DNA from: Ruminococcus flavefaciens
Lineage (GTDB): Bacteria > Bacillota > Clostridia > Oscillospirales > Ruminococcaceae
Direction: 5' to 3'
NCBI RefSeq assembly: GCF_900116855.1
Contig: NZ_UETD01000011.1
Coordinates: 72,400 to 136,399 of the forward strand
Length of the DNA stretch: 64,000 nucleotides
The position numbers and the translations under genes were made by a program. This document shows, piece after piece, positions 50,652 to 59,729 of the stretch. Under the pieces are notes generated by a model. It ran no database searches and was not told the DNA's origin. It was given only the letters and a program-made list of their open reading frames with translations. Each line of letters opens with the position of its first letter. Position 1 is the first letter of the stretch.

Positions 50652-53600
50652 TTACGCTGTTTGAAGCTGTTGTGAAGGTGTTGCGTAGGGCGTCTCTGCC
50701 ACAAATGCCGTATAGTTCATGCAGGCACCGCTCATGCCGTTGGTGCCGAGAGTGAGAGTTTCTCCTGCCTTGATCTCCTTTGCGTAAACGTCAAAGGGTC
50801 TGACAGCTTCGCTGTCGTTTATCTCCACAACATCGCCTGTTTTTGTGAAACTACCCAGCCATGAGGGAGGAGTTGTGACTCTCTCGTCAAGCGCAACATA
50901 GACCGTGATGTCCTTTGCAGCTGTTATGACCGCAAGGTCGGAGTCTGTGTTCTTGGAGTTGCAGGCTGTGATGATATGCTCGCCGCCACTGATCACAGCA
51001 GGAACAGATGCGATAACGTGCTCGCGGTCGCCGAATGCCTTGTCGCCAACGCCGAAGCTCTCTGCGATGGACCACTGTGCGCCGTAGCTTGCGTCCTTAA
51101 CATCAAGGCGAGCGATAAGCGCGCTCTTCATGGGCTGGTCAATGACAACAGGTTCGCCGCCCTGTGATACTGAGCCTGCGTTGTATGCCTTGTTCTGCAT
51201 ACGTCCTGCGTAAGCTGTTACCTCAGCCTTTGCAGCGTCTGCGGACTGAACATTGTAGCTTCCGTAGATCTTTGATGAATCGGTATCGAAGTTGTCGTAA
51301 CCGTCTCCGCCTGATTTCAGGTTGTTGATGTAAGCTTTGTCAGTGCGGGAGTTAACTATCTGGTAAGCCAGTCCGCTGCCCATATTGCAGCCGTCGAACT
51401 TGTCACCGTAGGACTTTATAGTTCCCGAATAAGCATCGCTGCCCATATTTACTGCGTCCAGAGGCAGATAGGTATTCTGGTAGTAATTTGCCTCGGAGAA
51501 CACCTTTGAATTATAGGAAGCGCCTATTCCGTACTGCTTGTTGTTATAGAAGTAGTTGTTGTAGCTGTGGATATGTGCGTTTCTCGCACGGGGATTACGG
51601 GACTCGGTATTGTTGAACCAGTTGTGGTGGTAGGTTATCCAGTCCTGCATATGGCTCGTTCCGCCGCCTACAAGAGAGGTCTTGTGGCAGTCCTGGAATA
51701 CATTGTACGAAACAGTAACGTACTCCGTCCACTTTATATCCAGTGAGCCGTCACCGTCAGCCTTGTCGGCGTCAACGGTGCCGTTGCCCGCATAGGCATT
51801 GTAGCCCTTTTCGATAGTGTTGTTGTGTATCCACATATGCAGGGACTTGCTGTCGGAGCTTCCCGACATAGACACACCGTCATCGGGGTAGTTTCCCAGC
51901 CACAGGTTGCGGACCTCACAGCCCTTGCTGCGCTTCATCTCGAAGCCCCACTGCTTGAGGTCGGCATCATAGCCGATACCCTCGATAGTTACGTTCTCGG
52001 CGTTCTGGAGATAGAGCATGGATGAACCATCGTTCTGCTTACCGTCGTTAGCCTTTGCCCCCGAGGGAACATCAATGCCGCCGATGATACGGAATACCAC
52101 GTTCTTGGGCTTTCCGCTGTAGAAGATATTGTAAAGACCCGTCTGACCGCCGTAGGTTATGGAGTCCTTATTGGAGTTGGTGACGTAGATAACATTTGCT
52201 CCCGACCTGAGAGTACCGTCGCTGTTATAAGCGCCCACGCCGTCGGAGGTGTTCCAGTGAGCATAGCCGCTGCGGTCGAATGCCATTGTCTTGACTGTGC
52301 AGGAGGCTGAGCCGTTGGAGCCTGTCAGGCTGATATTATACTCGGTATTGCCCTTGAGTCCGGGGATATCGACTCTTGTACCGCGTATGAGCTGCGAGTC
52401 CACTGCGGTATAGTCTGAGCTGCCTGCCTGAGCGTAGCTTACCTTCACATTATTGCCCAGCTTGGAGCTGTCGAACTCCACGAAGGCTTCCTCGAACCAG
52501 CCGCCGCAGAGCTTTATAGCTCCGTCCACATTGCCCGAAGGCTGCTGGGGCTGCTGACTGCTGCCCGAGCCGTTAAGAAATGTGGGAGTCCAGTTGTTGA
52601 GGTAGTTCTTGATGTTGATGTTTGCAGCGTCGCTGTCGGAGACAGTATGTCCCTTGCGCTGTGAGAGGTCCACCTTCTGACCGTTTGTGAGCTTTGTGCC
52701 GTTCTCCTTGAAGCCGTCAACGGTCTCGGGCTGAACGCCGCTCATTGAATACCAGCCTGCTGCGGTTATCATATTGCTGTTCTGGAGAGTGGTGTTCACG
52801 AACAGGACCTTTGCGCTCTGTGCCCAAGGTCTGCCCAGATAGCCGGCAGCTACCGTAAGATCGGGGTTTGCAGTCACCTTGCAGTCCTTGAAAAGATAGC
52901 CCGTATAGGGGCTTCCCTGCTCTCTTGCAGCGGTGATGTAGCCGCCTACCGAGCCGCTGCTGTAGCCCTTCCAGCGGAGCTCGCAGTTATCGAAAACAGC
53001 GTTGCTTCCGCCGAAGATGTAGTCTGTCTGACCCTCGATGAGGCAGTTCCTGTAGTACTGAGGAGAGCCGCCTGTGTAGAGAGTATCCTGACTTGACAGG
53101 AACTTGCAGTTCAGGAACTCGGCATAGCCCGTATCCACTGAGAGAGCTGCCGCGCGCTCGGTATAAGCCTTTGACTTTACGTCAACGCCGTTGGTGCGCT
53201 GTACCTTGAGAGTCTCGTTGGTACACTCAACGCCGTCTGCCAGCTCCTCCTGAGTGATGTAGCGGTTGAAGGAATTCTCAAAGACGATATTCTCAGCCTT
53301 GAAATATGTAGCCTTTGGCCAGAGCTGCACAGTAGCGCCCCAGCGGTAGTTGGAAGCATTCTTGCCGCTCTTTGAAGCTGCAAGATTTCCGTCGTAATAG
53401 CCCTTGGAGTTGGCGCTGTAATACTTATAACCGATACCGTAGTACCATGTGAGGACAACATCGCCCTTTGAGGGCTCGTCGTTAACGAATGAGATGTAGG
53501 GCGTCTGTACGATGACCTGCTGACGGTAGGTACCGGGAGCGATGTGAATGGTCACGCGGTTCTGCTCCGATGAGGGGTTAAGGCTTGCAGCTCTGTCAAC

Positions 53601-53774
53601 AGCCGCCTGAACTGTTGAGAAATTGTTGCTTCTGCCCGAATAGCCCACATAGAGGTCAGTGCCTGCCGCAGCAGCTCTGAATGTCGGGAACACCGACAAA
53701 GCTGCCAGAAGGACCGCAAGGGCAGAGACAAAAGCGAGAAGCTGCAAGGTTAGCTTTTCTGTTCTGCTTTTCAT
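50652..53774 (-). CDS. Secreted pectin methylesterase (CE8) / pectate lyase (PL1), 3' end replaced by mobile element
   Basis: Two-enzyme pectin degrader. I start it at ATG 53774 (aaggag seven bases upstream; the longer TTG start overlaps that site), giving 1040 residues. Residues 1-32 are the signal peptide. Residues 34-400 are a pectinesterase: TVQAAVDRAA, SSQDTLYTGG, GQTDYIFGGSNAVFDNCEL, YLGRPWAQ. A Ser/Gln/Pro linker and a fibronectin-like module (about 415-500) follow. Then comes the PL1 lyase: GLYNIFYSGKPKNVVFRIIG, WIHNNTIEKG, SLDIKWTEYVTVSYNVF, HHNWFNNTESRNPRAR. A C-terminal beta module ends FVAETPY. The last ten residues (ATPSQQLQTA) and the stop are encoded by the element. The natural C-terminus, Thr linker plus dockerin, now lies at 35201-35502. 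The demethylation and cleavage activities act in sequence on pectin. Confidence 0.92.
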   Translation of the reverse strand: MKSRTEKLTLQLLAFVSALAVLLAALSVFPTFRAAAAGTDLYVGYSGRSNNFSTVQAAVDRAASLNPSSEQNRVTIHIAPGTYRQQVIVQTPYISFVNDEPSKGDVVLTWYYGIGYKYYSANSKGYYDGNLAASKSGKNASNYRWGATVQLWPKATYFKAENIVFENSFNRYITQEELADGVECTNETLKVQRTNGVDVKSKAYTERAAALSVDTGYAEFLNCKFLSSQDTLYTGGSPQYYRNCLIEGQTDYIFGGSNAVFDNCELRWKGYSSGSVGGYITAAREQGSPYTGYLFKDCKVTANPDLTVAAGYLGRPWAQSAKVLFVNTTLQNSNMITAAGWYSMSGVQPETVDGFKENGTKLTNGQKVDLSQRKGHTVSDSDAANINIKNYLNNWTPTFLNGSGSSQQPQQPSGNVDGAIKLCGGWFEEAFVEFDSSKLGNNVKVSYAQAGSSDYTAVDSQLIRGTRVDIPGLKGNTEYNISLTGSNGSASCTVKTMAFDRSGYAHWNTSDGVGAYNSDGTLRSGANVIYVTNSNKDSITYGGQTGLYNIFYSGKPKNVVFRIIGGIDVPSGAKANDGKQNDGSSMLYLQNAENVTIEGIGYDADLKQWGFEMKRSKGCEVRNLWLGNYPDDGVSMSGSSDSKSLHMWIHNNTIEKGYNAYAGNGTVDADKADGDGSLDIKWTEYVTVSYNVFQDCHKTSLVGGGTSHMQDWITYHHNWFNNTESRNPRARNAHIHSYNNYFYNNKQYGIGASYNSKVFSEANYYQNTYLPLDAVNMGSDAYSGTIKSYGDKFDGCNMGSGLAYQIVNSRTDKAYINNLKSGGDGYDNFDTDSSKIYGSYNVQSADAAKAEVTAYAGRMQNKAYNAGSVSQGGEPVVIDQPMKSALIARLDVKDASYGAQWSIAESFGVGDKAFGDREHVIASVPAVISGGEHIITACNSKNTDSDLAVITAAKDITVYVALDERVTTPPSWLGSFTKTGDVVEINDSEAVRPFDVYAKEIKAGETLTLGTNGMSGACMNYTAFVAETPYATPSQQLQTA
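50669..50689. other. Right attachment site (attR)
   Basis: Element arm GTTGTGAAGGTGTTG (50669-50683), core CGTAGG (50684-50689), then the chromosomal arm GCGTCTCT. The arm is the complement of the left arm with a single mismatch. Confidence 0.85.
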
Positions 53775-53899
53775 GTTTTTACTCCTTTTCAATACGCCGC
53801 AGTCCGCTGCCTAAGGCGGAGCTGCCGAAAAATCGCGGTGTAACACCTCGAAAGCCCACAGGGAAAGAGCATCCTCGGAATATACACCTATACACCATA

Positions 53900-53928
53900 A
53901 TTATATCATGCTTTTCCGTATTTGTAAA
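53900..53928 (-). promoter_or_regulatory. Promoter of the pectinase gene
   Basis: Minus strand TTTACA (complement of 53923-53928), 17-base spacer, TATAAT (complement of 53900-53905), leaving a 5' UTR of about 120 bases. Between it and the hpt promoter I see only AT-rich sequence with no obvious catabolite-responsive site. Confidence 0.7.
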
Positions 53929-54065
53929 TATCTTCTTATAATTTGCGGCAATATTTGTGGAATTATACAATGGTAGTTTCTCCCCTTTGGCTATATTTCA
54001 GAAATACGCTCATCATTTAATTCACGGCTTAAAATAGCGGAATAAAAAAGTTTTCGCGGCAGTTA

Positions 54066-54093
54066 TTGACAATGTTCACCAAAATGGTATAAT
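54066..54093 (+). promoter_or_regulatory. Promoter of hpt and purine permease
   Basis: TTGACA (54066-54071), 16-base spacer, TATAAT (54088-54093), 46 bases before the hpt start. The 5' UTR is too short for a purine riboswitch. Confidence 0.8.
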
Positions 54094-54139
54094 TATAATG
54101 GAATATTATTTCTGTAATAACAACTATGGAGGAGAACTT

Positions 54140-54688
54140 ATGAAATTTGACAGCACAGAACAGTGGAAAAGCAAGGTCAAGCGCGTCATTATCTCTCAGG
54201 AGGAGATACGCGCCCGTCTGAAAGATGCAGGAGCCTACATCGACTCGATATATGACGGCTCGCCAATACTGCTGGTGAGCATACTCAAAGGAGCATTCGT
54301 CTTTATGGCGGACCTGTGCCGCGAGGTAACAGTTCCCTGCGAGATAGAGTTTATGGCGGCAAAGAGCTATTTCGAGGGCACTCAGTCCTCGGGACACGTT
54401 GAGATCACCATGGACCTCAAACACGACATCAGCGATTATCACGTCATCATCGTGGAGGACATCATCGACACGGGACGCACCCTCAACGAGATACTCAAGA
54501 TACTGAGAGTCAGAGAGCCCCGCTCCCTGAGAGTCATCACCCTTCTGGACAAGCCCGACCGCCGTGTGGTGGAGCTGAATGCGGACCTTTCACTGTTCAC
54601 CATCCCCGATTACTTTGTTATCGGCTACGGTCTGGACTACGGCGAATTCTACAGAAATCTTCCATATATAGCTGAATTTGAAGAATGA
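54140..54688 (+). CDS. hpt: Hypoxanthine phosphoribosyltransferase
   Basis: Salvages hypoxanthine (and usually guanine) with PRPP. 182 residues from ATG 54140 (ggaggag upstream). Motifs: ILLVSILKGAFVFMADL, the PRPP site VIIVEDIIDTGRTLNEIL, and the C-terminal DYFVIGYGLDYGEFYRNLPYI. It is followed ten bases later by the purine permease, a transport-plus-salvage pair. Confidence 0.94.
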   Translation: MKFDSTEQWKSKVKRVIISQEEIRARLKDAGAYIDSIYDGSPILLVSILKGAFVFMADLCREVTVPCEIEFMAAKSYFEGTQSSGHVEITMDLKHDISDYHVIIVEDIIDTGRTLNEILKILRVREPRSLRVITLLDKPDRRVVELNADLSLFTIPDYFVIGYGLDYGEFYRNLPYIAEFEE

Positions 54689-54698
54689 GGTGCAGAAA

Positions 54699-56060
54699 AT
54701 GTTTGAGAAGATATTCAAGCTTAAAGAACGCAATACCAATGTAAAAACCGAAATAGCCGCAGGTCTCACCACTTTCATGACCATGGCTTACATCCTCGCA
54801 GTAAACCCGAATGTGCTCTCCTCAACGGGCATGGACCCGACTGCGGTGCTCCTTGCTACTTGCATAGCCTCATTTATAGGAACAGCCTGCATGGCGTTCA
54901 TGGCAAATCTCCCCTTTGCCCTCTCCGCAGGAATGGGACTCAACGCCTACATGGCGTATACCGTCTGCGGAAACCTCGGCTACTCGTGGCAGGTCGCTCT
55001 GCTGGCTGTATTCATCGAGGGTATCATCTTCATAATCCTGTCGCTGACAAAGGTCAGAGAAGCCATTTTCGACTCTATACCACTTTCACTGAAACGAGCG
55101 GTATCTGTTGGTATCGGTCTGTTTATCGCATTCATCGGACTCCAGAATGCAGGACTTGCCGTTGACTCGGCTACCCTTGTACAGCTCACCGACTTCCGCG
55201 AAAATATCCATACCACAGGCATTTGTGCTATCCTTGCCATTGTGGGACTTCTCATCATGTCCATCCTCTACATCAAGAAGATAAAGGGCTCTATCCTCAT
55301 CGGTATCTTCGCCACATGGATACTGGGCATAATCTGCGAGCTGACGGGCATATACGTTCCCGATCCCGATGCAGGAGTGTTCACACTTATCCCCTCATTC
55401 CACATGACCGACTTCTCAAAGCTGGGCGACACCTTCGGACAGTGCTTCAACGTGGACTTTGACGCAGTGGGCATATTCAACTTCATCGTGGTCATATTCT
55501 CATTCCTGTTCGTTGACCTCTTTGACACCCTCGGCACTCTCATTGGCGTCAGCACCAAGGCAGGACTCCTCGACAAGGAGGGCAAGCTCCCTGCAATCAG
55601 ACCCGCTCTCATGGCAGACGCCGTAGCTACCACAGCAGGAGCAGTTCTCGGAACCTCAACAACCACCACATTCGTTGAGTCCTCGGCAGGAGCTGCCGCA
55701 GGCGGAAGAACAGGTCTCACCGCTCTCACCACCGCAGTTCTCTTCCTGATATCGATGCTGCTGGCACCTATATTCATTGCTATCCCTGCATTTGCAACAG
55801 CACCTGCACTGATACTTGTAGGCTTCCTCATGTTCAGCACGGTCTCAGAGATAAAGGTGGACGAGAAGAACTACACCTCTGCTATCCCCGCATATCTCTG
55901 CGTTATAGCAATGCCTTTGTTCTACAGCATATCCGAGGGTATCTCCATCGGAGTCATCTCATATGTTGTCATCAATCTGGTATGCGGCAAGCGCAAGGAG
56001 ATCAATCCAATAATGTACATTCTTGCAGTATTGTTCATACTGAAGTATATCTTCCTGTAA
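54699..56060 (+). CDS. NCS2-family purine permease (AzgA type)
   Basis: Imports hypoxanthine/guanine/adenine by proton symport. 453 residues from ATG 54699 (gaggtg seven bases upstream). 12-14 membrane segments. Family marks: VKTEIAAGLTTFMTMAYILAVNP at the start, GMGLNAYMAYTVCG, FLFVDLFDTLGTLIGVSTKAGL and TTTTFVESSAGAAAGGRTGL. Co-transcribed with hpt, which traps the imported base as its nucleotide. Substrate choice among purines cannot be told from sequence. Confidence 0.92.
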   Translation: MFEKIFKLKERNTNVKTEIAAGLTTFMTMAYILAVNPNVLSSTGMDPTAVLLATCIASFIGTACMAFMANLPFALSAGMGLNAYMAYTVCGNLGYSWQVALLAVFIEGIIFIILSLTKVREAIFDSIPLSLKRAVSVGIGLFIAFIGLQNAGLAVDSATLVQLTDFRENIHTTGICAILAIVGLLIMSILYIKKIKGSILIGIFATWILGIICELTGIYVPDPDAGVFTLIPSFHMTDFSKLGDTFGQCFNVDFDAVGIFNFIVVIFSFLFVDLFDTLGTLIGVSTKAGLLDKEGKLPAIRPALMADAVATTAGAVLGTSTTTTFVESSAGAAAGGRTGLTALTTAVLFLISMLLAPIFIAIPAFATAPALILVGFLMFSTVSEIKVDEKNYTSAIPAYLCVIAMPLFYSISEGISIGVISYVVINLVCGKRKEINPIMYILAVLFILKYIFL

Positions 56061-56078
56061 GGAATAAGTATCACATAA

Positions 56079-56118
56079 ATAATGCCCCGAAGCATTTCAA
56101 AGTGCTTCGGGGCATTAT
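56079..56118 (+). terminator. Terminator of the hpt-permease operon
   Basis: Sixteen-base-pair stem ATAATGCCCCGAAGCA / TGCTTCGGGGCATTAT with an eight-base loop, 18 bases after the permease stop. The downstream T content is modest (gtttatt). Confidence 0.8.
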
Positions 56119-56140
56119 GTTTATTAATGTTACTGAGATA

Positions 56141-56311
56141 AATCAGAATTTAGCGCGTATGCGCTAAGTTGAAAGTTGAGAGTTTAGAGTTAATGTGTTC
56201 GCTTCGCTCACAATATTTAAATATTGTCGCCGAAGGCGACTCCACAACTTTCAACTCTAAACTCTCAACTCAAAACTCAAATCAAAATTCAGCAAAGCTG
56301 AATTTTGATTT
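56141..56311. repeat. Palindromic dispersed repeat with heptamer arms, copy C
   Basis: Almost identical to copy B from AATTTAGCGC through the GTCGCC/GGCGAC hairpin. Arms are GTTGAAA, GTTGAGA, GTTTAGA and their complements. The right end is the hairpin AAATCAAAATTCAGC-aaa-complement. It lies between the hpt-permease operon and the ispH-S1 operon, between two terminators. Confidence 0.85.
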
Positions 56312-56323
56312 AAAGTAGTAACT

Positions 56324-56352
56324 AAAAAAGGGCTGCACAACTGTGCAGCCCT
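56324..56352 (-). terminator. Terminator of the ispH-S1 operon
   Basis: AGGGCTGCACA (56329-56339) / TGTGCAGCCCT (56342-56352). In the minus direction it is followed by TTTTTT; 14 bases after the stop codon. Confidence 0.9.
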
Positions 56353-56365
56353 GTGTGTTTACTGA

Positions 56366-58351
56366 TTATTCAGCGTCCTCTGCAGGAGCCTCTTCCTCAG
56401 CAGCTTCGTCCTCGTCAGCGTCATCAAGAAGAGCACGCATTGAGATGCTGATCCTCTTTGACTCGGGATCGATGTCGATGATCTTAACGTCAACCTCGTC
56501 GCCAACGGAAAGAACGTCCTTGACATTCTCTACCTTCTGGTCAGCGATCTGTGAGATGTGGATAAGACCGTCTACGCCGTCGATGATCTGTGCGAATGCA
56601 CCGAAGCTTGTGATGGAAACGATAGTAGCCTTAACTACATCGCCAACTTTGTAGTTAGCCTTGAAGATCTCCCAAGGATTGTCCTCAGCCTTCTTGAAGC
56701 CGAGAGAAATTCTGTTTGCTTCCTTGTCGAGATCCTTGATGTAAACCTCAAGAGTATCGCCTACATTAACGACCTCGCTGGGGTGCTTGATCCTCTTCCA
56801 TGAGAGCTCTGAGATATGTACCATGCCGTCGATGCCACCGAGATCAACGAATGCACCGAAGCTTGTGAGAGACTTTACCTTGCCTGTGTAGGTCTTGCCG
56901 ACCTCAGCTGTCTCCCAGAATCTTGCCTTAGCTTCTTCCTTCTTAGCGTTCTGAACAGCCTTGATAGAGCCTACTGCTCTCTTTCTGCTGCCCTCGGAAA
57001 CCTCGATAACGATGAACTCTACCTTCTTCTTGAGAAGCTGGTCGAGCTCTGCGCCTCTGGGGAGACCTGTGAGTGAAGCGGGGATAAATACTCTTACGCC
57101 CATAACAGTGAGAGTAACGCCCTTGTTAACAACGTTTTGAACGATGCCTTCAAGAACTGTGCCTTCCTGCTGAGCCTTTACGATCTTCTCGTAACCTGCC
57201 TGCTCGTCAACCTTTCTCTTAGAGAGAGCAACTGTACCCTCTGCATCGTTTACCTTGATTACAACAAGATCGATCTCGTCGCCAACGCTGACGATGTCTG
57301 AAGGCTTCTTTGAAGGATCGTCTGTAAGATCGTTGAGAGCAACGTAACCTGTGTGCTTAGTGCCAAGGTCAACGATAACTTCTGTATTGTTTACGGCGAT
57401 TACTGTGCCTTTAACTTTCTCTCCTGTATGTATTTTTTTGAATGATTCGTCGAGAGCCTGAGCGAAATCGATCTCCTCATCCTGATTAGCTGCAAGAATT
57501 TCATTTTCTGCCATTTTGGTTTGTACCTCCTTGATTATATAGGCGGGGGTCGATGCCCCGGCAGTAATGCCGATAATATTGGCATTCGGGAGTTTTAAAG
57601 TCCGAAGCTCGTCCGCATTTTCAATATGATACGTTTTACAGAAACGGCTGCACACCTCATATAGCTTTACGGTGTTAGAGCTGTGTCTGCCTCCGACAAC
57701 GAGCATTATATCCGAGTTCTTTGCGAGCTCGGCTGCGTCTGACTGACGCGCGTCGGTAGCGTTGCATATAGTATCATATATAACGATATCGGGATCGTCC
57801 TTCGGGATCACGTTTAAACACTCACCCCATACTACTATATTATACGTCGTTTGCGCCACAATTGCAAGCTTTTTTTGCAAATTTTTATAATTTTTTTCAA
57901 AAAAGGCTTTTAGCTCAAAGTTGTCCTTAAAAACAAGGCAATTTTCGTCACAATGACCAACGATACCCTGTACCTCGGGGTGGTCACGGTCGCCTGCAAT
58001 GAGGATAAAATAGCCTTCTGCGGTCTTCTCGGCAACGATCTTATGTATGCGCGAGACGAATGGGCAGGTGGCGTCCAGCATTTTGTTGCCCTTGGCTTCT
58101 ATCTGGCGGTAGATATCCCGTCCCACGCCGTGGGAGCGTATGACTACGGTCTCGTCCGGGCGGAGCTCCTCTACGGAGTCCACTATCCTTGCTCCCTTTG
58201 CCTGCATATCGTTGACAACGTCCTGATTGTGTATGATGGGACCCAGTGTGGCTACGTTGGTGTTCTTTTCAAGCTCGCCGTAGACCATCTTCACGGCGCG
58301 GTCAACGCCGAAGCAGAAGCCTGCGGACTTGGCAACAGTGACTTTACTCAT
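56366..58351 (-). CDS. ispH: Bifunctional HMBPP reductase (IspH) - ribosomal protein S1
   Basis: 661 residues, a fusion well known in clostridia. Residues 1-285 are the Fe-S enzyme of the MEP isoprenoid pathway that makes IPP/DMAPP. The Fe-S cysteines are in [23 protein letters not shown] and [14 protein letters not shown]. The rest has four S1 RNA-binding repeats (about 312-380, 398-465, 483-552 and 568-638; for example [29 protein letters not shown]). The C-terminus is an acidic tail. It overlaps plsC by eight bases and follows cmk and plsC in one operon. The S1 part probably works in translation. Confidence 0.95.
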   Translation of the reverse strand: MSKVTVAKSAGFCFGVDRAVKMVYGELEKNTNVATLGPIIHNQDVVNDMQAKGARIVDSVEELRPDETVVIRSHGVGRDIYRQIEAKGNKMLDATCPFVSRIHKIVAEKTAEGYFILIAGDRDHPEVQGIVGHCDENCLVFKDNFELKAFFEKNYKNLQKKLAIVAQTTYNIVVWGECLNVIPKDDPDIVIYDTICNATDARQSDAAELAKNSDIMLVVGGRHSSNTVKLYEVCSRFCKTYHIENADELRTLKLPNANIIGITAGASTPAYIIKEVQTKMAENEILAANQDEEIDFAQALDESFKKIHTGEKVKGTVIAVNNTEVIVDLGTKHTGYVALNDLTDDPSKKPSDIVSVGDEIDLVVIKVNDAEGTVALSKRKVDEQAGYEKIVKAQQEGTVLEGIVQNVVNKGVTLTVMGVRVFIPASLTGLPRGAELDQLLKKKVEFIVIEVSEGSRKRAVGSIKAVQNAKKEEAKARFWETAEVGKTYTGKVKSLTSFGAFVDLGGIDGMVHISELSWKRIKHPSEVVNVGDTLEVYIKDLDKEANRISLGFKKAEDNPWEIFKANYKVGDVVKATIVSITSFGAFAQIIDGVDGLIHISQIADQKVENVKDVLSVGDEVDVKIIDIDPESKRISISMRALLDDADEDEAAEEEAPAEDAE

Positions 58352-58988
58352 TTGCTTCCTCCTCCTTTGGAGCGTCGGCGGTGTCAGTCTCGGGCTCGCC
58401 CTCCACCAGCAGCTTTATATCCGCCATATAGCGGTTTTTCAGCTTTACCAGCTGACGGGGATTGGGAGCGTCGCATATCTCGCAGTATTCCGCAGGATCA
58501 ATGGGCACGCCGTACTTGACGGTAAGGGGAGTGCGGAACTTCAGCTTTTCGCCGTAGCAGATACCTACGGGGATTATGGGCTTTCCCGAGCGTGCAGCGA
58601 TGAGAGCCGCACCTGTATGTCCCTTCTTGCCCACCTTGCCGTCCTTTGAGCGTGTACCCTCGGGGAATATCATAAGGCTCCTGCCGTTTTGCAGTCTTTC
58701 AACGGCGGTGTCGATGACTCCCATATCGCCCTTGCCGCGGGCAACGGGGAAGGCTCCCAGAGAGCGTATGAGCCATGCAAAGAACTTGTTTTTAAATAGC
58801 TCCTCTTTTGCCATGAAGGCGTATTTGCCTCTTGCGCCCGTTCCCAGCAGGGGCGGGTCGGCGTTTGAGCGGTGGTTGCAGGCGTAGATGACAGTGGTAT
58901 CCTTGGGGATATTGTCCCTGCCCTCATAGCGTAGCTTGTACATTATGCGGAAGTAAAGTCTGACCAGTACCTTTATAACATAATACAT
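58344..58988 (-). CDS. plsC: 1-acyl-sn-glycerol-3-phosphate acyltransferase
   Basis: Second acylation of phosphatidic-acid synthesis at the membrane. 214 residues. An N-terminal hydrophobic stretch, catalytic motif I YACNHRSNADPPLL (NHxxxxD), motif III FPEGTRSKDG, and the loop GKPIIPVGICYG. The acidic tail ([18 protein letters not shown]) is unusual but common in this clade. Between cmk and ispH-S1, the familiar clostridial order. Confidence 0.92.
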   Translation of the reverse strand: MYYVIKVLVRLYFRIMYKLRYEGRDNIPKDTTVIYACNHRSNADPPLLGTGARGKYAFMAKEELFKNKFFAWLIRSLGAFPVARGKGDMGVIDTAVERLQNGRSLMIFPEGTRSKDGKVGKKGHTGAALIAARSGKPIIPVGICYGEKLKFRTPLTVKYGVPIDPAEYCEICDAPNPRQLVKLKNRYMADIKLLVEGEPETDTADAPKEEEANE

Positions 58989-59028
58989 ATCTGTCTCACC
59001 TCAGTAATATTTCTGAAAACTGTGTTCG

Positions 59029-59691
59029 TCAGCCTATTTTCTCGTTTATTATCTTCACGATAGCCGCTGCGGACTCCTCTAAGTTCAGCTCTGTTGTGTC
59101 CACAAGGACAGCGTCCTCAGCCTGCTTCAGGGGAGCGGTCTCGCGGTGCATATCCTGATAGTCGCGCTTGATGATGTCGTCCAGTATCTCCTGATAAGTG
59201 GGGCAATCCGGCTTCTCGGAGAGCTCCTTGTAACGGCGGTTCGCGCGTTCCTCGGCGGAGGCTGTCAGGAATATCTTCACATCTGCATTGGGGAGAACTA
59301 CCGTACCGATATCTCTGCCGTCCATGATGACGCTGTTCTCACGGGCTATTTTCTGCTGAGTCTCAAAGAGATAGGCTCTTACCGCAGGTATAGCCGATGT
59401 TCTTGAAGCTGCCATGGATATCTCGGGAGTGCGGATAAGGTCGGAAACGTCCCTGTCTCCGAGGAACACTCTCTGTGTGCCGTCGATGAACTTCAGCGAC
59501 ACATCTGCCTTTTCGAGTGAAGCTTCGATGTCCTCGTCAGCGATATCGTTCTCAGTGATGTAGAGAGCGATAGTGCGGTAGAGTGCGCCTGTGTCCACAT
59601 AGATGTAGCCAAGCTCCTTTGATACCATCTTTGCGATGGTGCTCTTGCCTGCGCCGGCAGGTCCGTCGATTGCAATGTTGATAGTTTTCAT
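59029..59691 (-). CDS. cmk: Cytidylate kinase
   Basis: Phosphorylates CMP/dCMP. 220 residues. P-loop IAIDGPAGAGKSTIAKMV, YVDTGALYRTIAL, the NMP-binding insert DRDVSDLIRTPEISMAAS, GRDIGTVVLPNADVKIFL and the LID R-rich segment ERANRRYKEL are all intact. First gene of the cmk-plsC-ispH-S1 operon; the gene upstream ends 38 bases away, so transcription may begin further up. Confidence 0.95.
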   Translation of the reverse strand: MKTINIAIDGPAGAGKSTIAKMVSKELGYIYVDTGALYRTIALYITENDIADEDIEASLEKADVSLKFIDGTQRVFLGDRDVSDLIRTPEISMAASRTSAIPAVRAYLFETQQKIARENSVIMDGRDIGTVVLPNADVKIFLTASAEERANRRYKELSEKPDCPTYQEILDDIIKRDYQDMHRETAPLKQAEDAVLVDTTELNLEESAAAIVKIINEKIG

Positions 59692-59729
59692 ACAGATGAC
59701 TCCTTTATAACGGGCAGAAGCCCTTATTG

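Larger units (their letters stand above)
35497..50689. mobile_element. Integrative mobilizable element (serine integrase, MOBP-type relaxase), 15.2 kb
   Basis: The boundaries are read directly from sequence. CGTAGG occurs at 35497-35502 and 50684-50689. Immediately inside are inverted repeats CAACACCTTAACAAC (35503-35517) and GTTGTGAAGGTGTTG (50669-50683), 14 of 15 positions complementary. The large serine integrase gene abuts the right end. Inside are a relaxase, a MobC-like protein, a candidate oriT and a small resolvase, but no type IV secretion genes, so it is mobilizable rather than self-transmissible (inference). Deleting it restores a continuous frame in the host pectinase gene. Cargo: WYL, XRE and Crp-type regulators, TfoX, GyrI-like and VOC proteins, PAP2 and CPBP membrane proteins, and a broken AAC(3). 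Confidence 0.92.
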
